Assembly: GCA_910579145.1 (NCBI GenBank) | Contig: CAJTTQ010000077.1 | Location: 5,106 to 12,171, forward strand | Reading direction: 5' to 3' | DNA length: 7,066 nt | Source: an uncultured Eubacterium sp. | GTDB taxonomy: Bacteria > Bacillota > Clostridia > Lachnospirales > Lachnospiraceae | In this document: piece by piece, positions 1 to 6,280 of the stretch | How positions within the stretch are numbered: the first letter of the stretch is position 1 | Layout: each line of letters begins with the position of its first letter | Notes under the pieces: model-generated | The model's input: only the letters and a program-made list of their open reading frames with translations | Database searches by the model: none | Told to the model about the DNA's origin: nothing | Made by a program: the position numbers and the translations under genes

Positions 1-2
1 GT

Positions 3-947
3 TATAGCCAGGTAGTATATAGAGTAAACCAAAAAGAAAGAAAGGCGGGAGGATATGTTACCATAAAAAAGATAACTGCTAGGAGTAATAATAAAAAGGT
101 TGTTTCCGTAAAAGTATTTAAAGAAAGGGAAAACAAAAAGAAGTTTTACTGTGTCGAAATTACCGGAAAACAGTGGGGAAATGCCCAAATTACAGTAAAG
201 GTAAAAAAGAAAATGCCTTCGGGTAAGATGAGAACAACTATAACTAAAGTCAAGGTGAATCTCCCAAGTAATAGGCAGAGAGCAAAAGAAGCATTTGAAC
301 TTCAAAATAGAACAAGGAAAAGTGCAGGTCAAAGAAAACTTGAATGGTCTGAAGAATTATATAATCTAGCAATTACCCGAGTGGAAAAAGATGGATTTGA
401 TAGTCACAAGAATTTTTGTAAAAGATGGGATGAATATTTTACTGTAAATGGAATAATAATGGATGAACTAGAGTGGGGAAGTGAAAATTTGTATATCGGT
501 TCCAGTGCTCCAGCAGATGCCATAAAAGGCTGGAAAGGATCTTCTGGACATTATAAAAATATGATAAAAAGTGATTGGCAATGTGGAGCTATGGCATATA
601 ATGATAAAAATAATACTTGGGTAGCAATTTTCAGTGAAAAACCTTTATCTGTTATAGAAGACTGGCGTACGAAAACACCGTTATTAAGGTTTAGTAGAAT
701 TGATAATATAACAGGTGAAAGGATTCGCGGCTCAGAAATAAGTATTGTCGATGATGTTGGAAATGAGGTTTACAGAGGTTGGAGTGCTTACATTTTTAAT
801 TCTAAAATTTTTACTGTTGGAAAGATATATACTGTTATTGAAAAAACTGCACCAGCTGGCTATAAAAAAGCAGCGAGCGTGACTTTTGTAGCCAAAGGTG
901 CTTCTGAAGGGCCGATTGAAATTGTATTATCCAGCGATAGGAAATAA
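3..947 (+). CDS. CAP-domain surface protein with Ig-like and SpaA-like domains (5' end off window)
   Basis: The frame is open from the left edge (first full codon at base 3) to the TAA at 945-947, giving at least 314 residues. An ATG at 213 exists, but the frame upstream of it has no stop and reads like protein, so the true start is probably outside the window. Visible residues about 18-70 resemble the end of a bacterial Ig-like (Big) repeat (SNNKKVVSV, then VEITGKQWGNAQITVKVK). Residues about 91-212 form a CAP/SCP domain: His135, the SENLYIG segment with Glu161, the GHYKNM segment with His183, and a terminal WVAIFSE strand. Residues about 226-311 look like a SpaA/Cna-B prealbumin-type domain (KIYTVIEKTAPAGY). 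The protein ends there, with no LPXTG motif or membrane anchor, so any anchoring must come from the missing N-terminal part. The role is unknown; adhesion or wall association is an inference. Its codons are AT-richer than those of the downstream genes. Confidence 0.8.
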   Translation, partial: YSQVVYRVNQKERKAGGYVTIKKITARSNNKKVVSVKVFKERENKKKFYCVEITGKQWGNAQITVKVKKKMPSGKMRTTITKVKVNLPSNRQRAKEAFELQNRTRKSAGQRKLEWSEELYNLAITRVEKDGFDSHKNFCKRWDEYFTVNGIIMDELEWGSENLYIGSSAPADAIKGWKGSSGHYKNMIKSDWQCGAMAYNDKNNTWVAIFSEKPLSVIEDWRTKTPLLRFSRIDNITGERIRGSEISIVDDVGNEVYRGWSAYIFNSKIFTVGKIYTVIEKTAPAGYKKAASVTFVAKGASEGPIEIVLSSDRK

Positions 948-971
948 GCAGATGAGAAACAACTGCTTTTT

Positions 972-1003
972 GGCGGAGAGAAGGTTCTCCGCCTTTGTTT
1001 TTT
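972..1003 (+). terminator. Intrinsic terminator between the CAP gene and the IS30 transposase
   Basis: A perfect 8-bp GC-rich stem (GGCGGAGA at 972-979 with TCTCCGCC at 986-993) encloses a 6-nt loop and is followed by a T tract (TTTGTTTTTT, 994-1003). It starts 24 bases after the stop of the CAP gene, so it most simply ends that transcript. It could instead be part of the insertion element and shield the transposase from outside transcription; the sequence does not decide between the two. Confidence 0.85.
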
Positions 1004-2135
1004 ACGAAAGGATTTTAAGAAAGATGCAAAAAGAAAAAAGGTATATAACGATTAAATGGGAAGACAGGCTGAGAATTGAAGCATTATATAATGCTGGACA
1101 TAAGCCTCAAGAGATAGCAGATCTGCTTGGGTTCCATCACAGTAGCATTTACAGGGAACTAAAGCGGGGGAAAACCATCAAGAGAAATTACGACTGGACA
1201 GAAAGTGAGATTTATAGTCCTAATCTGGCACAGGAAAGGGCAGACGAAAACAAGAAGAAAAAGGGACGTCCTTTAAAAATTGGAAATGACTATAAGTTTG
1301 TTAAATATGTGGAGAAAACAGTCGGGGATGAAAAAAATTCTCCGGCAGTTGCCCTTGTAATGATACAGAAAAAGGATTTGCATTTTGAAACAAAGATTTG
1401 TCTGACTACATTATATAATTATATTAAAGACGGGGTATTCCTCAATCTTACTATGGCAGACTGTCCATATCGTGTTTCCAGGAAGAAAGGAAAAAGAAAG
1501 CGTAAGGTTCAAAAGCGTTTGAGTGCGGGGACGAGTATCGAAGAACGGCCGCCGGAAGTCATGGGGCGTAATGAGGTGGGAAATTGGGAAATGGATACGG
1601 TTGTCGGGGGACAGGGTAAATCAAAGAAATCCCTTTTGGTTCTCACGGAACGGAAAACACGGATTGAGATTATTGAACCATTGAATGAACACACCATGTC
1701 GGAAGTGGTACGTGTTATGGACAAATTGGAAAGAAAGTATACGGAAAAAGGGTTTAGGAGAATGTTCAAATCAATTACGGTTGATAATGGGACAGAGTTT
1801 TCGGATTGGCAGGGGATGGAGCGTTCCCGGAGAAACAAGAAGAACCGGACAAAAGTTTATTATTGTCATCCATATTGTAGTAGTGAGCGTGGATCAAATG
1901 AAAATAATAACAAACTGGTTCGAAGGTTTTATCCGAAAGGCGAAAGTTTTGATGATGTACCAAGACGGGATATAAAGAAACTAGAACGGTGGATGAACCA
2001 GTATCCACGGAAAATGTTTGGATGGAGGAGTGCAGAAGAAATGTTTCAGGATGAACTATGGAGGGTGGCTATGTAGAGCTGAAACAAGTGAATACTGGTT
2101 TATATAAACTGGTTTACAGGCAGTTTTATTTTTGT
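1004..2135 (+). mobile_element. IS30-family insertion sequence, ends unresolved
   Basis: A single transposase gene of IS30 type fills this stretch. The coordinates are a rough envelope from the end of the upstream T tract to just past the transposase, not measured ends. I compared 940-1023 with the reverse complement of 2077-2300 and found no convincing terminal inverted repeats or short target duplication. The element may be an old copy with decayed ends, or its repeats may be too imperfect to see by eye. Confidence 0.45.
1024..2076 (+). CDS. IS30-family transposase
   Basis: A 350-aa DDE transposase that would catalyse cut-and-paste or circle-mediated movement of its own element. Residues about 8-50 form the N-terminal helix-turn-helix typical of IS30 (AGHKPQEIADLLGFHHSSIY, then RELKRGK). 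The integrase core follows: Asp191 in NWEMDTVVG, Asp254 in ITVDNGTEF, and Glu293 in ERGSNENNNKLVRRFYPKG. All three catalytic residues and the family-typical surroundings are present, and the length is normal for the family, so the protein could be active. The reading frame opens further upstream (ATG at 898), but that start lies inside the CAP gene and the extension would cross the terminator at 972-1003. The ATG at 1024, with a GAAAGGA element at 1006-1012, is therefore preferred. No clear promoter of its own was seen. Confidence 0.9.
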   Translation: MQKEKRYITIKWEDRLRIEALYNAGHKPQEIADLLGFHHSSIYRELKRGKTIKRNYDWTESEIYSPNLAQERADENKKKKGRPLKIGNDYKFVKYVEKTVGDEKNSPAVALVMIQKKDLHFETKICLTTLYNYIKDGVFLNLTMADCPYRVSRKKGKRKRKVQKRLSAGTSIEERPPEVMGRNEVGNWEMDTVVGGQGKSKKSLLVLTERKTRIEIIEPLNEHTMSEVVRVMDKLERKYTEKGFRRMFKSITVDNGTEFSDWQGMERSRRNKKNRTKVYYCHPYCSSERGSNENNNKLVRRFYPKGESFDDVPRRDIKKLERWMNQYPRKMFGWRSAEEMFQDELWRVAM

Positions 2136-2137
2136 CT
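2106..2137 (+). terminator. Possible weak terminator after the transposase
   Basis: A 6-bp stem (AAACTG 2106-2111 with CAGTTT 2121-2126) and 9-nt loop are followed by a T-rich tail (TATTTTTGTCT). The stem is short and AT-rich, so termination would be inefficient; only the location and tail argue for it. Confidence 0.3.
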
Positions 2138-2298
2138 TTATTTTTAATATATAGTAAAAGAATATATATAAAAAATTATGCTTTATGATGGGGAGTGAGC
2201 TACTTTTTTTCCTCTTTATTTCAGATTTAAAAAATTTTGTCCAATGTGTGCAGAAAAACTTGACATTTGCAGATTTCGGCGCAGGCTGTTCTTTTTCT

Positions 2299-2327
2299 TT
2301 GACAACGATCGCTGTGTGTGGTAAAAT
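2299..2327 (+). promoter_or_regulatory. Sigma-A-type promoter of the 716-aa surface protein gene
   Basis: A perfect -35 box TTGACA (2299-2304), a spacer of exactly 17 bases and a -10 box TAAAAT (2322-2327, five of six consensus bases) are followed by a likely start point near 2334. This leaves a leader of about 70 nt, which ends in a strong AGGAGGT ribosome binding site (2392-2398) seven bases before the ATG at 2406. Confidence 0.8.
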
Positions 2328-2405
2328 CTAAACGGATGTATACGTGATATCGCTACTTTAAAATATGTAAAAGGAATGCCATGGGTTACGCAGGAGGTAT
2401 AGAAT

Positions 2406-4556
2406 ATGAAGCGGTTGAAAGCAAGGAAGATACTGGCATGGCTGTTAAGTATTTCGATGGTCGCAAGTGCGGTACTTGGCGGGAGTGCGCCAAATGTAAA
2501 GGCAGCGGATGATTCGGATATAGAGACCAGTAATTATGCTAGAACGATCAATTTGGGAACGAAGGGGATTTCACGGCCGATCGTACCGACGGGATCGGGG
2601 CAGAAGTGGCGTGGTGATTATGTTTATTTTGGAGTTCAGAATCAGGGATTTGGTATCGAGAACCGAGTTTTGGATCCGTCTACCACGGAATTTGGTACGG
2701 ATGAAAGTACGATGCTCTTAGAATATTCGAATGTGATAGAGGATATGACACTGCATTCAGAAGGTTCGGCATTGGCTGACTGGACAGAGGCGCGTACATA
2801 TTTGAACGGAGATTTTATGGATTCGCACTATAATACGGGTGAGAAAAATGCAATTGCAAAAAGTTCGAAAGCGAAAGAGTCAGAACAGGATGGAAAAGGT
2901 TATCGGGGACTGCGTTTTGTACCGTTCTCTGATGCGTCGATCTTTCTTTTGGATGCCAAAGAAGTGACACGGCCTTCTTATGGATACAACGATAACAAAA
3001 CGGACAAGGCTGTGAGCCGGGTGAAAAAGATGAGCGGAGAGCCAGCATCATGGTGGCTGCGTTCTGAGTGCTATGTCGAGTATGAACTTACGCCAGAGGA
3101 TCAGGAAGAAAAGAACTGTTTTCAGGGGGGCGTTGTCGGAACGGCTGGCAGTCTTTCCTGTATCATTGATCATGCAAAAGAAGAAGAATATACGCAGGGG
3201 ATCAGTCCGGCACTTAATGTGAGGTCGTCCCAAGTCGTATTTACTTCTATGATTTTTGAGAGCGAGGTACCGGAAGGAGATTTGATGTTCGGTAAGTCTT
3301 TTGACGTCATCTCTGGTGAAAACACGCTGAAGGAGGTACGCGACTATGACACGGTAGATAACATCGGCCACGTCTGGAAGCTGACGCTTAAAAGTGGAGA
3401 TGCCGCACCGGGAGTTTCAGAAATCGAGCGAAACGATAATAAGATTTCATTTGATTATAGTGGTGTGAGGACCGGTGACAAACAGACGTTGTCTGCGATC
3501 ATTACGTCTGGAGAGGGAGACGAGGAGATCGTTTTGCATTATGGTGTACTGGCAGAAACCGATAGGGCGGGTAGTCAGAGCGGAACGGTGACATTTACCC
3601 TGCCCGCCGGATTTGATGCCAAAAAGCATAAGCTGAAAGTCTTTTCCGAGCAGAGGAACGGGGATGCAAAAACAGATTATGCTGGGGATATGGCGCTCGT
3701 GGATGTACCGGATGGGCCAGTGGTGACAGAGCCGCCAGTTGTTACGGGTACCCCGGCACCAGTGCCGACCGGGACACCAGTCGTAAAGCCGGCGGAGACA
3801 GATAAGCCGGACCCCACGGGAACACCAGTAGAGACGCTGAAGCCGACTAAGCGGCCGGATGTGGAAACGGGTGTTGTAACGACGGCTAAACCTACGGAAA
3901 CGCCAGAAGGAACCGGAACACCGACTCCCAGGCCGACGCAGGAACCAATTGAGACGGAACAACCAGCTGAGACCGGTACTCCTGTTCCGAATACGGAGAA
4001 ACCGACGGAAAAACCGGAAAAAACCGAACAGCCATCAGAGGGGCCGACGCAGGAACCAAAAGAGACGGAAAAGCCGGAAGAGACAGATAAGCCGGATACG
4101 ACAGCAGAACCGACGAACCAGCCTGAGGTGACAAAATCTCCAACGCCGCAAAGCGCGACCGCGACGCCGCCGGCGAAAGTGATCGAGGATCCTGACCTCG
4201 ATGAAGAAGAGGATGAGTATGAGGAGAGCGGGCCGGAACGGACAAAGACCGGCACAGCTTCTGGAACAAAGGATCAGGAACCGAAGACAGGGGAAGAATC
4301 GAAGGTGGAAATGTACGCGACGATAGCCATGGTGGCGGGATTATCCTATCTGCTCCTATATTTCACGGATGAAGAGCGCGGAATGACAGAAGAGCGGAAA
4401 AAGGAACTTGTTTCCAGACTCGTCCGCTGGGCGAAAAAGGGAGGGCGCTTCCGAAATATGCTGGCAGCGGCGGCGATCGTATTACTTTTGGTATATTATC
4501 ACGCGATTGGCAAGCGTTCCCGGCTGGAAGAAAATGCTTGTCAGGATAGAACGTAA
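2406..4556 (+). CDS. Secreted DUF6273-like surface protein with Pro/Thr-rich stalk and sortase-like C-terminus
   Basis: A 716-aa exported protein of unknown function. Residues 1-34 are a signal peptide: basic start (K2, R3, K6, R7, K8), hydrophobic core 9-26, and a VKA-A cleavage site near 33/34. Residues about 70-272 resemble DUF6273, with its order of WTEARTYLN, an FLLDAKEV segment, WWLRS and SPALNV; family assignment is from memory of the pattern. Residues about 280-436 look like a beta-rich extracellular domain of no family I recognise. Residues 439-590 are a Pro/Thr/Glu/Lys stalk with internal repeats, then a very acidic patch (594-608). EPKTG at 625-629 resembles an LPXTG-type sortase motif. 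It precedes a hydrophobic helix (636-653), a basic segment (657-683) and a second hydrophobic helix (685-700). A classical sorting signal has only one helix and a short basic tail, so this end is unusual. The protein is probably displayed on the wall or anchored in the membrane; the start is set by a strong ribosome binding site. Confidence 0.82.
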   Translation: MKRLKARKILAWLLSISMVASAVLGGSAPNVKAADDSDIETSNYARTINLGTKGISRPIVPTGSGQKWRGDYVYFGVQNQGFGIENRVLDPSTTEFGTDESTMLLEYSNVIEDMTLHSEGSALADWTEARTYLNGDFMDSHYNTGEKNAIAKSSKAKESEQDGKGYRGLRFVPFSDASIFLLDAKEVTRPSYGYNDNKTDKAVSRVKKMSGEPASWWLRSECYVEYELTPEDQEEKNCFQGGVVGTAGSLSCIIDHAKEEEYTQGISPALNVRSSQVVFTSMIFESEVPEGDLMFGKSFDVISGENTLKEVRDYDTVDNIGHVWKLTLKSGDAAPGVSEIERNDNKISFDYSGVRTGDKQTLSAIITSGEGDEEIVLHYGVLAETDRAGSQSGTVTFTLPAGFDAKKHKLKVFSEQRNGDAKTDYAGDMALVDVPDGPVVTEPPVVTGTPAPVPTGTPVVKPAETDKPDPTGTPVETLKPTKRPDVETGVVTTAKPTETPEGTGTPTPRPTQEPIETEQPAETGTPVPNTEKPTEKPEKTEQPSEGPTQEPKETEKPEETDKPDTTAEPTNQPEVTKSPTPQSATATPPAKVIEDPDLDEEEDEYEESGPERTKTGTASGTKDQEPKTGEESKVEMYATIAMVAGLSYLLLYFTDEERGMTEERKKELVSRLVRWAKKGGRFRNMLAAAAIVLLLVYYHAIGKRSRLEENACQDRT
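3720..4175 (+). repeat. Degenerate repeat tract encoding the Pro/Thr/Glu/Lys stalk
   Basis: The region encodes about 150 low-complexity residues built from TGTP, TEKP, ETDKP and PTQEP units. At DNA level, 3931-3959 and 4042-4070 match at 27 of 29 bases, and GAGACAGATAAGCCGGA occurs at both 3795-3811 and 4080-4096. The near-identity at codon level points to fairly recent internal duplication, so stalk length may vary between strains. The long open frame on the opposite strand here is a by-product of this composition. Confidence 0.75.
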
Positions 4557-4558
4557 AT

Positions 4559-4605
4559 GTAACTTGTGTCGGCGCGCTGATTGACACAAAGTTACTTCAT
4601 TATTT
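4559..4605 (+). terminator. Stem-loop downstream of the surface protein gene, candidate terminator
   Basis: GTAACTTGTGTC (4559-4570) pairs with GACACAAAGTTAC (4583-4595) with a single bulged base, around a 12-nt loop, starting three bases after the stop codon. The tail (TTCATTATTT) is T-rich but broken by A and C, so it may be a weak terminator. The right arm overlaps a TTGACA hexamer, so a regulatory role is also possible. Confidence 0.5.
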
Positions 4606-4610
4606 AAAAA
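4581..4610 (+). promoter_or_regulatory. Possible thrC promoter overlapping the stem-loop
   Basis: TTGACA at 4581-4586 is a perfect -35 hexamer. The best -10 candidate is TAAAAA at 4605-4610 (four of six, 18-base spacer). The right arm of the inverted repeat covers the -35, so a protein bound to the repeat could block initiation. Start point and use are inferred. Confidence 0.4.
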
Positions 4611-4651
4611 AAATAAGGAACCGAGGTTCCGCGCAGAAATGAGAGGAAAAT

Positions 4652-6151
4652 ATGATGGAATTACGATATAAAAGTACGAGAAGCGACGCTGATCCGATCA
4701 GCGCTTCTCAGGCGATTTTAAAGGGACTGGCTGACGATGGCGGCCTGTTTGTGCCGGAGACGATCCCAGCGCTGGATGTGGAACTAGAAGCGCTGGCGGG
4801 ACTCTCTTATAAGGAAACGGCATATGAAGTGATGAAGCTCTTTTTGACCGACTTTACCAAAGAGGAACTCCAGTCCTGCATTGACGGCGCCTACGATGGC
4901 ACGTTTGATGTGGACGAGATCGTACCTTTGGTAAAAAAGGACGGCGCTTATTATCTGGAACTGTTCCACGGGAGGACGATCGCTTTTAAAGATATGGCGC
5001 TCTCGATCCTGCCGTATCTGATGACGACGGCTGCCAAAAAAAATGGCGTGAAAAATGAGATCGTTATTTTAACGGCGACATCCGGGGATACGGGAAAGGC
5101 CGCGCTGGCCGGTTTTGCCGATGTGCCGGGAACGAGTATCATCGTATTTTATCCGAAAAACGGCGTGAGTCCGATCCAGGAAAAACAGATGGTCACGCAG
5201 AAAGGGAAAAATACGCATGTCGTCGGGATCGAGGGGAATTTTGACGATGCCCAGACGGGAGTCAAGGCCATGTTCCATTCGCGGGAACTCGCGCAGGAGA
5301 TGGATCAGGCGGGGTATCAGTTCTCGTCGGCGAATTCGATCAATATCGGAAGGCTTGTACCGCAGATCGTCTATTATGTGTATGCGTACGGACGCCTGCT
5401 CCGGGAGGGGGAGATTTCGTGCGGGGAGAAGATCCATGTGGTCGTTCCGACGGGGAATTTTGGCAATATTTTAGCAGCTTATTACGCAAAAAATATGGGA
5501 TTGCCGATCGAGACGCTGTTTTGTGCGTCAAATGAAAATAAAGTGCTGTTTGACTTTTTCCAGACGGGAACGTATGACCGGAAACGTGAGTTTATCCTGA
5601 CTTCTTCTCCGTCGATGGATATTTTGATCTCCAGCAATCTAGAACGGCTCATCTATCGGATCACGGGTGAGGACGCGGAAAAGACGAGAGAATTGATGGA
5701 GGCTCTCACCACGGGAGGCGAGTACCGGATCACCGATGAGATGCAGGCGCGCCTGAACGATTTTACCGGCGGTTTCGCGACGGAGGACGAAACGCGCGCA
5801 GCCATCCGCGCGATGTATGAGCGCACCGGTTACGTGATGGATACCCATACGGCAGTTGCGAGCCATGTCTATTATGACAAGGCGCAAAAGACAGGCCGTA
5901 AAACCGTGATCGCCTCGACGGCGAGTCCGTATAAGTTTACGAGAAGCGTCATGAACGCGCTGGGGGAAAAAGGCGACGGTGTGAGCGACCTCGAGCTGGT
6001 CGACCAGCTCGAAAAGCTGTCGGGTGTCCCGGTTCCGAACGCGATTGAGGAAATCCGCTCGGCGGATGTCCTGCACGATACCATTTGTGACCGGACAGAG
6101 ATGGAGAAGACCGTGAGGGAGATATTAGGCCTGCCGGCAAAGAAAAGGTAA
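4652..6151 (+). CDS. thrC: Threonine synthase
   Basis: A cytoplasmic PLP enzyme that converts O-phospho-L-homoserine to L-threonine and phosphate, the last step of threonine synthesis. The protein is 499 aa, the usual size for the long bacterial form. The N-terminal threonine synthase domain is seen at about residues 5-95 (YKSTR, ASQAILKGLADDGGLFVP). The PLP lysine is Lys113 in FHGRTIAFKDMAL. TATSGDTGKAAL (141-152) and the glycine-rich PTGNFGN loop (266-272) hold the substrate and cofactor phosphate, and NSINIGRLVPQ (228-238) is also typical of the family. The C-terminus carries the DTHTAVA motif near 397-403. Two adjacent ATGs (4652, 4655) share the GAGAGG ribosome binding site at 4641-4646; the second has more usual spacing (8 rather than 5) and would give MELRYKSTR. 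No other threonine-pathway gene is in the window. Confidence 0.95.
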   Translation: MMELRYKSTRSDADPISASQAILKGLADDGGLFVPETIPALDVELEALAGLSYKETAYEVMKLFLTDFTKEELQSCIDGAYDGTFDVDEIVPLVKKDGAYYLELFHGRTIAFKDMALSILPYLMTTAAKKNGVKNEIVILTATSGDTGKAALAGFADVPGTSIIVFYPKNGVSPIQEKQMVTQKGKNTHVVGIEGNFDDAQTGVKAMFHSRELAQEMDQAGYQFSSANSINIGRLVPQIVYYVYAYGRLLREGEISCGEKIHVVVPTGNFGNILAAYYAKNMGLPIETLFCASNENKVLFDFFQTGTYDRKREFILTSSPSMDILISSNLERLIYRITGEDAEKTRELMEALTTGGEYRITDEMQARLNDFTGGFATEDETRAAIRAMYERTGYVMDTHTAVASHVYYDKAQKTGRKTVIASTASPYKFTRSVMNALGEKGDGVSDLELVDQLEKLSGVPVPNAIEEIRSADVLHDTICDRTEMEKTVREILGLPAKKR

Positions 6152-6161
6152 GGTTTCCTTT

Positions 6162-6188
6162 GATTTACTGCGTAAATCGCTTCTTTCT
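6162..6188 (+). terminator. Possible weak terminator after thrC
   Basis: GATTTA (6162-6167) pairs with TAAATC (6173-6178) around CTGCG, followed by GCTTCTTTCT. The stem is short and AT-rich and the tail is only partly T, so read-through into hisA is likely. Confidence 0.25.
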
Positions 6189-6193
6189 CATGT

Positions 6194-6223
6194 TTGGCGG
6201 GCCAAGTTCAAATGCCTTATCAT
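6194..6223 (+). promoter_or_regulatory. Possible hisA promoter
   Basis: TTGGCG (6194-6199, four of six -35 bases) and TATCAT (6218-6223, five of six -10 bases) are separated by 18 bases in the thrC-hisA gap. This would give a start near 6230 and a leader of about 50 nt. The 129-base gap between the genes makes a separate promoter reasonable, but the match is modest. Confidence 0.35.
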
Positions 6224-6239
6224 GCAAGAATGAACTGCA

Positions 6240-6255
6240 TTTTGACCTTTTGACC
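6240..6255 (+). repeat. Tandem 8-bp repeat in the hisA leader
   Basis: TTTTGACC occurs twice back to back (6240-6247 and 6248-6255), 25 bases before the hisA start. It may be chance, or a direct-repeat binding site; nothing else in the window shares it. Confidence 0.5.
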
Positions 6256-6270
6256 CTGGCATCATGAAAT

Positions 6271-6275
6271 GGAGG
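6271..6275 (+). promoter_or_regulatory. Ribosome binding site that sets the hisA start
   Basis: GGAGG lies five bases before the ATG at 6281. An in-frame ATG at 6269 overlaps this site and has no ribosome binding site of its own, so 6281 is the better start. Confidence 0.8.
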
Positions 6276-6280
6276 TTCAG

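Larger units (their letters stand above)
2077..2405. other. Intergenic region (329 bp): AT-rich spacer, then promoter and leader
   Basis: No coding frame of credible length is present. The first 170 bases are very AT-rich and contain two copies of ACTGGTTTA (2094-2102 and 2108-2116) and a weak stem-loop. The right half holds a strong promoter and a roughly 70-nt leader for the next gene. A further TTGACA at 2260-2265 has no matching -10 box at the right distance. Confidence 0.6.

Noticed and set aside
213..215. ATG 213 as start of the CAP-domain gene
   Set aside because: The frame is open to the left edge and encodes an Ig-like segment directly before this ATG; there is no well-placed ribosome binding site.
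898..1023. N-terminal extension of the transposase from ATG 898
   Set aside because: It overlaps the end of the CAP gene and reads through the terminator stem; the added residues do not resemble IS30 proteins.
956..2087. GAAACAA at 956-962 and 2081-2087 as a target-site duplication around the IS
   Set aside because: IS30 elements usually make duplications of 2-3 bases, no inverted repeats lie just inside these copies, and a 7-base match in AT-rich DNA is easily chance.
2260..2265. Upstream TTGACA as a second promoter
   Set aside because: No acceptable -10 sequence occurs 16-18 bases downstream; the pair at 2299-2327 is far better.
3677..4255. Long minus-strand frame rich in Ser, Gly and Val opposite the stalk
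   Set aside because: It mirrors the Pro/Thr repeat composition of the real gene, has no ribosome binding site and no recognisable domain.
4617..4636. GGAACC...GGTTCC followed by CCGCG before thrC, reminiscent of a T-box antiterminator
   Set aside because: The leader is under 100 bases, there is no specifier stem, and the AGGGTGGNACCGCG core is not matched; it is only a short hairpin.
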